Source of the DNA: Zonotrichia leucophrys gambelii
Taxonomy: Eukaryota > Chordata > Aves > Passeriformes > Passerellidae
Assembly: GCF_028769735.1 (NCBI RefSeq)
Contig: NC_088170.1
Location: 44,126,585-44,190,584 of the forward strand
Length of the DNA stretch: 64,000 nt
Reading direction: 5' to 3'
The position numbers were made by a program, and so were the translations under genes. Positions 28,601 to 40,600 of the stretch are shown in pieces. Every line of letters begins with the position of its first letter. The stretch's first letter is position 1. The notes under the pieces are model-generated. The model was not told where the DNA came from. It saw only the letters and a list, made by a program, of their open reading frames with translations, and made no database searches.

Positions 28601-31600
28601 GAGCTCTTTATTTTCTCCATACAGCTGAGTCAAAGGACTCAAATGAAACCAACTGAAACAAGAGCATGTACTAGCATATGTTGCTGTTCCTTGGTTTCAA
28701 TGAATATGTCCTTCAAGCAAGCAATTTCATTCCTTGGATCTCCTTTCAATGTAAGGGCTAAATACCTCACTGAACGTGGAAATGGCTTCTTACTCTTCAC
28801 AAGGGACGCAGGAAGTAGAAATTGTTGTTAAGAGTTGATTTTTAAGATGAGGGTTGTTGGTTAACTCTCCATCCTGACAACATGCATATTTCGTACCCCA
28901 GCTCTAAGGACACACACATGTAAGGTTTGGTGATAGACGCATTCTCCTGCAAGACTGTTCACTTCAGAAGCCCTCAGGCGGAAGCTATGGAAAGGGTCAT
29001 CACTCCCAACAACCTTCCTACCTTCTTCAAAATACACCTCTTACAGCTTCTCCCCTCCCCATCAGCTTCTGAAAATGGCATGTCTCAGGAAACACCAAGG
29101 GCCATAGGAAAAGGAAAAGGCTCCATAGGAAAGCTGATACTGGACCCAAACTAACCCCAAGGTTGGTAGTTGCTTTGGCAATGGGGCACAGTTCCACTGG
29201 GTGCAAATATAGTGGGCAGAGCCAGGTGCTGATAAGGTGGTACCAGGGACAGTGAACTGGGTGCATCCAGGTGACAAACTCCAAGCAGTCCAGCCAAGAG
29301 GGAGCTACCCACAGCACAGGCCTGAAGCACATCCAGGAGGCATTCCACATTCCAGAGCTGGAAGCAGGCACTGTAACACTGCCCAACACATGGCCACTGA
29401 GGTCTCTAGGTGCACAGAGGGGCCGCACAGTCTTCAGTGGGCTAACATCACCAGCAATTTAAACAAGATCACATAGAACAATCCATATGAACTGTTAAAT
29501 TGTTTTGTGACCAGACAAAACATCTTCATGTGCCTGCAGTGACAGTGGCCTATCCTTTACTGCCCCACTGATGAGATGCTCTGGAACATAGCTCTTTTCA
29601 TTCCCTGTTGTTGCCTCTTCCTTACCAATGCAGCGAAACTACAATCCCAATTTGTCATATTTCGTAAGATATTTACTCTTGGCCTGCTAAGATGCTTACA
29701 CTCACAAAAATGGCAGCTGTAAGCAGAACTGTGTTCACTGCATTAGAATCTGAATTTTGAGAACAAAATGAATGCTAATTTCTTCTATAAAATAGTCTCT
29801 GAGAAACTCTAATTACTGTGTTGGAAGGGGAATCAGAAACTTGATAAAGCACTTTGCCTTTTAATTTTTAAAAGGAACTGCTTACATAATACTTTGGCTT
29901 AAGAACACATCCTACTCTTTTACTTTGCAGATCTATTCTGTAGTTTATCACTTACCATATTTGCTTTGACATTTAATCCAAATCTGATGACATTTCATGG
30001 GCTTTTAATACCCAGCAAAAAATTAAATGCAGAAATATTCAAGTGCACAACAGCCTGAGATAACAGAAGCTCAGAACCATGACACTAGTTATACTTCAGC
30101 TGCTACAGAGCTCTGTGATGTGACTTGAATGTGGGGCAAAACACAGCAGCAAGGCAACTGAATGTACAAGTTACATCAGTTCTGATTTTCAGCAAAACAG
30201 AGCATTAGCACTTCTGAATGTGTTATGCCCACAGGCATAAAAGAAAGCAAAATGCCCAAAGGACCTTAACCCATGCTATTAAAACTTCACATCGTAACAG
30301 ATCTTGTAGGGTGCATACTGTATGAGCAAGAACAGCATTTTGGGAATGCAGTAACGCTTAACAGACATGACTCAGAGAAAAACTGAGAGATAAACTTAAC
30401 CTCAGATGTCTTGGTTTCTGTAATTTGAAAACTCAGAATCCTTTTAATGTAGGCCTAGTATTATACACAATAATTTAATCCATACAGCTTTGAGAAGTGA
30501 CTTAGAAATGTATCCAGGAGATACATTGAAATGATCCTTGAAATCTATTTTTAATAATGATTTAATAATGAACACCAAATTAAACTATCTAAATATTGCC
30601 TTCACATAAGGAAAAAACCCATAATCAAAAAATCTTTACTTCTTTTCAGGAGAACACATGCTTAGTTGGACCTCTAAATGTCTGCAACCAAATCAGCACC
30701 CTGAGTAGACTTTTAAGACTTTGCCTGTTTATGGACTTCTCCTTTTAATTTCTGCCATCCATTGATCAGAAATCACATACCCTAAACAATCAGAAACACC
30801 CTTATCTTTGTGTTTTGTCTAGGTGAAAACCAGCCACATTTCTGTATTACCTGGAGAGGCTTACCTCTTACCACAAGGTCAGCTGAAGCGGAGGAGTTGT
30901 CCACAATTGTCTGAGCAGTGCACATGTACCTCCCTGCATGCCGCAGCTGGACGTTTTTAATCAGCAGCTCACCATTGGATTTAATCTGTCACAAAAACAA
31001 CACTTAGTGAAACTGGTAAACATCCCTGGGCAGCTATGTGATACCTGTCTACATATTCCTCCAAACCGACTTACAGGGTTTGCTATTTCTAAAGAGTAAT
31101 TGCTTACTTAGACGATGGATCACCCTCAAACATAGATCTGATTTATAGGACAGCTGTTGAAAGTGTCCTGTGTTTCCTGAGGAGCTGCAGCTCTTTACTA
31201 GACATGAAAAAACTAGACACTTTAGTAAATGATTATTAACAAATCAACATTTCCCTCTTACTTTTTGAACCCCATATCTGAAAACTAAATTTAGTCAAGA
31301 ATTTCTTCAAAACCCACAGTTATACAATTTTTCTGCACCATTACTTGCTTTTTCTTTAAACACACTGGCAGGATAGAATGTCATGGAGTCCTGTTAACAG
31401 AGCAGGATGCTGTTTGGCTGCTCCTTTTTAATCCTATAGCAGTACTTGAGCTTTTATCTCGGAGAGGCTACAAGCACAGCCTAAGCAAAGGTGCACCTAG
31501 AGCTGCCCTGTACTCCTCTGCCCTCCCTTGCTGCTGAGGTCCCTGTCAGGCTGGAGATGCTCTTCCCTGGCTCAACTCTCACTGCTCCTTGGCAAACAGC

Positions 31601-34600
31601 AGGATGCCAGGGAAGAAATTTACCTTTTAAAAAGGCTCATACACTGATCATCCCAGGCCCTAATCCTTCCTTAACACTCTTCACCAATGCCAAACTATTG
31701 GGAAATACTCAGCCATGTTTTCAGATGGCTATGAGGGCCACTGGCTACCTTTGGCTGTGCAGAGAGGCAAACAGAATATAGTATTTTTATCCTATGACAC
31801 TTCTGAGTGACCAGATGTGCACCTGTAAACAACGAGTGGAACAGAGACTATGTGCACCACAGCTATTTCTTAATGAAAAACACGTTTTATGTGAAGAATT
31901 TAAGAGTTAAAAATAACTCACTTGAAATATTTTGCTTATCCATCCAGCCTTTTATTCCAGAAAAAGATTACTAGGCTAAATCAATGGGTTATACATGTGC
32001 TAGTCTTAAAGAGATTTCTCTAAAAACCCAAATGTTCTCAACAAAATATATCTGAACTTTCATGGGAGTAGAAGTTCAACCAAAATATTGATACATGAAT
32101 TTATACCACACTATATCAACAGGGGCAACATTCAGATTTCCTAATTCACTGAAAATTGTTCAAAAATATAACTGAAACACCCTCCCCGCAAAAAAAAGAA
32201 AAAACCCAAACATTGAGATAACTCACTGCAATCCACAGATCTTTACATGCAGGAATAAAAACAATTCAGATGCAAAATGGTACATATGAAAATATATTTA
32301 GGTGCAAAGATATTTAGGTGTAAGAACTAGTGCTTTCATCATCAGAGATGCTGGGTAACAAAACAGACCTTTGAGACAATCTTGAATAGTATGGCCTGTG
32401 TGTCTGCTTTTAAACATTCAGAAGAAATGGAATAAAGCTAATACCATCCAGTTTATGTTTCCTGATTGAGAAGGATGGGGGGAGAAAGCAAGGTTAAATC
32501 TTTTCCAAATGCTCTGAAACTAGAATGAGAGCTTATAGTCTATATTTAGGAGAGATTAAAATTCACAGATAACACTACCCTTTTCCTTTCCAGACTCCAG
32601 TGAGGATTTTGGTTGCCAGCTTCAATTTCTGCTGGCATAAAATTTCAGCACAAACTGAAATGTTAGCATCAATTTTTTTAGGTCCAACATAAGAATTCAC
32701 ATATTTAAGAAATTACTTTGGTAAATAAATAATTTAATAAAAGAAGAATCAAGCACACATGAAAGAGAGTGCTTGACTCTAGCTAGCAATACGTCAGCTG
32801 ATTGCCTTACAGGGTCAGCAAGAAAGACAGGTTACACTGTGCCTTCTCTTATTGAGTTATACAAGTGCTGCTAGCAAGGATCAAACAGATCTGCTGGATC
32901 AGTGAACAATCCAGTATTCCTGATACATTCCAGATAATTTCTCTCTTAGCTATTATTAAACTATTTCCATGTGGATATATATATATATTCACACTTTTCA
33001 CTCAAGGCTAATATGGCTTTTAACTTGATTTTTCAAAGTGCATGGATCCTACAGAGATGAGGAGAATCTGGGACAGTGTCATTTCTGTGCTCATGCCTCT
33101 TCAGTTTATTCATGAGAACTCCAGTAAGACTGCTGTGGCAAAGAGCATCCTTTGAAAATCTGCTGGAGTTACTGCATAAGTGAACACTGTCTGGCTGAAC
33201 ACCTGACTAATCACATGTGAGCCCTACAGTGGGCTGAGCAATTCTGGCAACAGCTTCCAGGGAGAAAAAGCAGTCAGAGTGTCAGTAGCTCTATGGGGAA
33301 AAAAGAATGCAGCTACCTGATCCTCTGTCCTCTAAAAATTACAACAAAGAAGCTGTAAAAAATCAAACTCTTTGATTTTTCAGTTTCTGATTGTCATTTG
33401 GTTGTTGGTTTTTTGGGGTGCGTTGGGAGGGTTTTTTTGGGTTTTTTTTGGGTTTTTTTTGTTTTGTTTTTTTTTTTTTAAATTCTGCTCTTATTGGTTT
33501 TGGTTTTAATAAAAAAGACAAACAGTTCCCTATTTGGCCGCTGTGTATTGGTTCATTAACACTAAATGTCATCCTAGAAAGAACCACAGTGATTCTCTAA
33601 TAATTACTTGCATTTTTATCTGCAAATAAACGTAAGCAAATGCTGGGCAAAGCAATAAGGTTTAGAAACAAGTTATGGGAATTCTCATCATCATATTACA
33701 ACTTCAATAGCAAATGGTTGCAAATTCTTACTGGGGGTAGTACTTATTTCTATGTTAGTACTTTAATTAAAGTAATTTATTGTATTTAATAATGATGTGC
33801 CCATATACTTGCCCAAACAATAATTTCCCTTATGGAAACTTGGTCTTAAACCTAAATAATGAAAAACAGATTGAAAAATGTAACATAATTTTAAAAATCA
33901 TCAAAAAAATCATAGATACAGTATTGTATCTTGTTGCTTCAGAAGCTCTCCTGGAGCAAGCCTTCATGCAGTTGGTAATGAAGCTATCCATACCTCAGAA
34001 GAAGCCGAAGTTCTTGGTGGTAAGAGAAGAGCTTACCAAGCAAATTAAGAGCACAGGCATCAGCAAATTCTGTCCACAAATTAGATATGAATGTACTGTA
34101 TGTTTTCATCCCAAAACCTCAGCTTGGCTACGCTTAAAAATGCCTTCCTTAACTCAGAGAAGACTGAATCACAGACTGGAAATAGTGATAGCAATACTCA
34201 GGGATATTCCAAGGGTATCTGTGGTTCACCACTCAGTATTTACCAAGTTTCAAGCAAATACTTGCACCGTATAAGCCCTGTATTTATGATTTAATACTGA
34301 TGTCAAAAATAGCATTTTATGACCTATTTCTGAGAGACACTGGGTTTTTTTTGACCATTACCTTTGCCAGGGCACTAAATTGCCAAAAGCCATCAGAACT
34401 TGCCCCTGTACAATTAAATACCATTTACAGGAATCAAGTGTTTTGACTGAAAACAGTGTCTTATCCACTTTTGTTGGGCCTTCAGAGACAATAAAGGAAC
34501 TTCAATAAAGGAACAATATAAGACTTCCAAGCCCAAAAAATAAGAAAGTTAACTTGGCAGAAATAGAAGAACCTGGTAAGCAGAGTGGTTTTTTAAATTC

Positions 34601-37600
34601 AGGTACTAAAATTAGACATCTGAGCTTCAGCATTGTTTAATACACAGTAGATGTAAAATGGTAAGAGAATCAATAAGAAGTAATCCAGAAGAGATGGGAT
34701 TCTTGGTGATGAGATCAGTTTGTCCAAGCTAGAAATAAGATTAAATACCTTTTTCTACTATGTGTACCCAGAATTATTAACTCTAAATGAGCTCACATGA
34801 ATTGGTTTGATCCTGCCAGTAAAGAATTAGTTGAGTGGTTGCTAAAACCAGAACAGATAATCCAACAGCTGTTGAGGTAAGTTAATGTAAATGTGACTAT
34901 AGATGTTTTCTTGCTATTGACATCAGAGACATAGAGACAACACCCCCAGTGCAACACCACTGTCTTAATCCTATTCACCTGAGACCTTCTTTTGCTGTAT
35001 AAGCCACAGTTATAGATAAATAAAAAAACTCAGCAGGATAATGATGACAGACAGTCATTCCCACTAAAGAATCTTTTCCTTCAGTGAGCTATATTTATAT
35101 GTAAAGGATATACAATGTTAATTCTACACTTGAGTTGTGGACCGGGAATTATTTCCAACAAATGTATTATTATTCTTCTCCATTCAGCATACCACTGAAA
35201 ATTCCTGAGGACATTGTGCTTTGTACCCGCATCCCTTTGGTAATGGGGCTTGTTATATCACTTACAACAGCAGAAAAAGCCTAGGTACTTGCTCACTTAT
35301 GCTCATGGCTCACAGCTTTATGGCTGATGACAAAAATTCACAATACACTGCAAACTACATTTCTCTTAGTAGTGTTCACAGCTGGTTTTCTTAGCTTCTG
35401 CCACCTAACTACAGATGGTACATGAATTTTGGTAGCCTCATCAGTCTCACAAGCACAGTCAAGTGCTTTTGCAGAGTATTTTTTAATTCTAGCAGAGAAG
35501 TTGGCAGATCTTCTAAACTAATTACAATTCTTTGTGCTGTAAGTAGAACACATTTCCTCAAAGGCTTCTGCCAGAGCAAACTGCTTGTTGGCTTCACCCT
35601 CAGCATTATATCTTCTGCTTTCCTTCCCCTCCTTGCTCCTAACCACTGACTCCATCCATCACATTCCATGCTCACTAAGTTGTTATTATTAGGCCATTGC
35701 CTCTAAATACTCCTCCAAACCTACCCAAAATTGGGTAGCTTTGGGAGTAATACTCAGAGTCACTTTTTGCTCACTCATGTCTAAAGCACCGCCCTAATGC
35801 ATCAAGGCACGGAAAACAGCTGCATTGAGACAGTACCTTGAGAGTCCTGGAATTCTCTTCCATAAAAACCCAGTAAGCAGTTGATTTGGTTGGTCATGCT
35901 CCATCAACAATCACCTGCCACCTTAATACATTCAAAAACTGTACTAAATGAGCTCACTACAACTCCGGCTTTGTTCTAGCCCATAAATAACCTCTTCTTC
36001 CTAATCAGCGCGTAACTGAGCTTTCCTATTTTGATTTCAACAACCAGGTGACCTCTTCATTAGGTGAGGGAAAGGCTGTGGATGTTTTCTGATGGACTCT
36101 AGGAAAGCCTTTGACACCATTTGCCACAGCATTATCCTGGAGAAATTGGTTTCCTATGGCTTGGATGGGTGGATTGTTGCGGGGAAAGAAAATGGTCTGG
36201 ATGGCCAGGCCCAGAGCATGGTGGTGAGTGGAGTTATATCCAGCTGGCATCTGGGCATCAGTGGGGTACTCCAGGGCTCAGTACTGAGGCCAGTCCTGTT
36301 TAATATCTTTACTGACAATCTGAATGAGGGGATCAAGAGCATGCTCAGTGAGTTAGGCAGTGGTATTGATCTGGTGGAGGGCAAGCAAGGCTCTGCAGAG
36401 GGATCTGGACAGGCTGGATCAATGAGCCAAGGCCAATCGTATGAGGTCAAGGCCAGGTGCAGGTCCTACACTTGGGTCACAACCCCAGGCAGTGCCACAG
36501 GATGTGGGAAGAGTGGCAGCAAAGTGGCCTGGTGGAAAAGGACCTGGAGGTGCTGGTTGATAGCAGCTGATCATAAGTGTGCTCAGGTGGCCAAGGCCAA
36601 TGGCATCCTGGCCTATATCTGAAAAAGTGTTGCCAGCAGGAAAAGGGCAGTGGTTGTCACTCTGCACTTGACACTGCTGAGGAGCCACTTCAAGTACTGT
36701 GTTCAGTTTTGGGTCCCTCACAGCAAGAAAGACATCAGGGTGCTGCAGCAGGTCCAGAGAGGGGCAGTGAGGCTGGTGAAGGCGCTGGAGCACAGGTGTG
36801 ACGAGGAGCAGCTGAAGGAACTGGGGGCGTTCAGCCTGGAGCAGAGGTTGAGGTGGGACCTTATCACTCTTCACCCAAAGTAGTGAGGTGGGGTTGGTCT
36901 CTTCTCTCAAATAACAAGGGAAAAATTTCTCCATGGAAAAGGCTGTCAGGTGTTGGAACAGGTCAGTCTGGGAAGTGTCTGAATTATCAAACCCTGGAGG
37001 CATTTAGACCTGTAGGTGTGGCACTTAGAGACACAGTTTAGAGGTGGACTTCACAGTGCTGGGTTAACAGTCAGACTTGGTTTTCTTACAGATCTTTTCA
37101 TCCTAAACTGTTCTATGATTCTCTAATTCTTCAGTTCTTTTGAACTTTCTATTAATTTCTTGGTCTACACCTGGAGCAAGGCTAAACACTCTGCAAGGAG
37201 GATTACCAGGGAAAGCAATGAAGAAAACTGGAAATTAAAATCCTTGTATATTTTCTGCTGCAGGTAACAGTAGAATCATAGAATCATAGAATAGTTTGGG
37301 TTGGAATATAGATTTCTACAATAAAACTAACTGTCTCCATAGCAATCTGTTGAAGCAGGAGCATGCAGTAGAATAACTTTGTCTATCCATGTCAGCCAAC
37401 AAACTGCAACTTAAAAAACCGTACAAAAAACAGGCAGCTGTAAATCTTTTCTAATATGACTTTTATATTTCAGCCTGTTCTTTGTTGTTTATAAACTCAT
37501 CAGTTTTGGAGAAGAAACAAACAAAGTGTTTTGGCAAACACTGTCTCCAATCTAGAATTCATCTCACCACTTTCAGAAATTTGCAGTGGGAATTTTGGTA

Positions 37601-40600
37601 TCTGGACCAATCACCTTTAAAAATTAAATAAAGAAACAGGCTCTTCCATTTGTGTTGCACTCATTTAAGTGTGAAAAGTACCTGCCTGGCAGTGTATATC
37701 CAGAATATTATGTGTCATTCTAGAACACTGTAAAGCTTTTTGTACTTCAAAGAGAGATAAAGTAAGACGAATAATATTTGCATAAGGAAAACGCAAGCTT
37801 TTCAGTATTCAGAGAAGTCTACACTACTGCAGGTTAAGCACAAGATAGCTGCAGGGACAGAGGTGGTTATGCACACACACCTTGGATTCAGAAGCTACTT
37901 CAAAGCTGAATAGAGCCTGAGCTGTGGGTCCTGCAAGTTTTATGCTGAATGTCTTTGTCTGCCTTTGCGCCATGTCCCTGCACCTATGAACACTGGAAAG
38001 AACACTGCAAACTGAGAATTCACACTTCAGAGTCAGTGCGGACTCAGCAGGTTTTGCTTCCTGCTCTGTAGCACTCATGACACTGAGGTGTGTCAGCCTC
38101 AGCTTGAGAAATGCCCCTTTATATGAGAAAATGTGAGGAGATAGCAAGTCAGTTGTCTCTATGACTAAACTCATCTCCTGGCTTTACTGTATCTATCACC
38201 ACTTACTCTTTTTTGAATACTTAAAGAAGAAAGCTTTTTGCAAGAATGTCAACTTCCTGAACACTTGTACAGCAATTCAATTTAACTTATTAAAGATAAA
38301 ATGATGATAAAACTATCAGGGTTTCAGGTTCACTGCTATCAATTAAGACAACTAATAAATAAGGTAGCAAACAGAAATACTGATGATATGGGAAGCTGTT
38401 TAAAATGCATTTGTGTCATTATGTCATTAAGACAACTACAGCCTAAATTTGAACTCTTCTTAAGCCTACGTACAAGTTTCTGACTTGAACCAGTTAAATT
38501 ATGGAGTTCCTTTTCCTGACTATCCATATGAATAGGCTAGTGGGACTCAAAAGTATAAAAAAATACTCTTTTTTTGTAATGAACTTAAAGGAATATTCCT
38601 TTTTGGATACTTTATGTATTTTTAAATATAAACATCTTAAAAGTAATCTTTTCAATCTTTAAAAATATATGACAAAAACCAGATCTATAAATAACAAACA
38701 AACATTAGAGTTTTCCAGATTACTTGAAGAGCTGTATCTTTTTGGGACTTGAAAAGATGTGTAAATGTTTAGTTCCTCAATCAAATAATCAGAGTAATAA
38801 CTAGATATAAACTTGAAAGTAATCTATTAAATAGTAAGATTTTGAAGACTCCATTTGACTCTTTGGAAGCTAACCAATTCTTTTTTTTTTTTTTTTCCCT
38901 TTACATACTGCTGTCACAGGAAATGAAAACAGAACTGACAAATGTCCTTTTGAGAAATTAGTATTAGTATTAATGTAATGCAAATTAGCTTTGCCTTCAG
39001 CAATGATGGAGATACCAAAGCTTGCATGTAAAGAAAAAAGAATTATGCAGGTGTTTACCTGATTTTTATTAGCATTTCATTATGTCTATATGACAATAAT
39101 AATAGTATTATTTTGAGAACTGAAATTACTCTGGCTCTATCAAGTTTCAGCAACTTGATCTGCATAGTCACATAAATTAATAGTGATGTTATCAGAGGGA
39201 TAGATGAGGATCCCTCATCAACAGGAAATTACGCACATGCTTCATATACCCAGTAACCTTAATATTCACAGTGCAGTATCTTTTTCTCTTGCGTTTGTGA
39301 AGTGCTGGTGAGCACTTTTCAAGCTCAGCAGCTCGGGCTGCTGCTGTCAAGTGTAAACCAGCTCACTCTTTACATCCAGGAGAGCCTGAGCAAACCTGCC
39401 ACCCAGTGACTTCAGCCCAGAATTGCCAGGGAGAGGGAAACTGGCAGGAGAAAAGAGAAAATCCCTTTGCTTGCCAGGAAGGAGAAAAACCCTTAATGCT
39501 ACAATAGAATAACAAATGAAGAGAAGAGAAATACAGAAACTACATATTTGTCTTAATTATATCCTACATAAACCATTGCATTAGATTTGCTGAATTTGTT
39601 AAAAATTCTGCATTTGTTATTACTTAAGCACTGAACCACCTAATACCTACAAATGCAGACCTCAAATGCAATCCTACTGTCTCCTCTTTCCCAGATAAAG
39701 ACCAAGGTACCTGTGGAAGAGTAACAAGGACTATTTGCACTTGCTTTGCATTTGAAAGCCCAGAATTAAGGCTTAGGAATGCAAAACTAGAAGATGCCTC
39801 TGCTAAAAGAATTTCTACCAGTTTTGACAGATCAAATGCAAAACAAACCAAGAAATATCCTTCAGGAGGAAGGTTATCCTTCAGGGTATCCTGAAGTAAA
39901 TTAACTGGTAACAAATTCATTAACTGATAATAAATTAATTGACAAACTACTTAAAGGTCTAAGTGAATTAAGAGTTCTTCATCTTTTGAATCCTGTGGAG
40001 TATCCATCCCTACCTCTACTGAAAAAGGAAACATTCCAGCACAAGATTCAACACTCACATGAAGAGAAGAACCTCATTCCCTCCCTCTGCAGACCACAGA
40101 AAGTTTGTAGAGATCAAGGTAGTCTAGAAAAGTTAGGGTTATTTGGTTTCGAAATTAAGCACTTCAATAAAGGACATAAAATACTGAGGAGATAATCAGA
40201 ATTTGAGATCAGGAGTCCAGGACCACTGGCCATCTGGAAGATGAAAGAGGTAGCTGGAAACTAAATTGTCTATCTTCTAAGAGATTACACATTTTCAGAA
40301 GGCCTTATTTGGTCCCACATTTGTCAATTTGAAGTGCTTTGCTAAAAAGTGCCTTAAAAGCAGGATTAAATTTCAGAATTAATTTCCCCTAAAGGAAAAA
40401 AAATAATTCCAGTTTACTTCTATTTTCATTATTTAGAGGAAACCTCAAAAGTGTGTATCAGTGATATAGAATTTTTTGCTCAACATGTTCAACACATGAC
40501 CCACAGATGGAGTGCTTTCTCTTGCACTACAGATAAAGCCATTTTTACCTTCCTTCCACACCAAAATAACCAATTCATTAACACTTTCAACCTGCTTTTC

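Noticed and set aside
33780..34274. 164-codon open frame on the plus strand in the big intron
   Set aside because: No similarity to any family I know, no splice or promoter context, and AT-rich composition. Treated as chance, though a database search would settle it.
36419..37003. 194-codon open frame on the minus strand
   Set aside because: It is the antisense shadow of the plus-strand CR1 reverse-transcriptase fragment.
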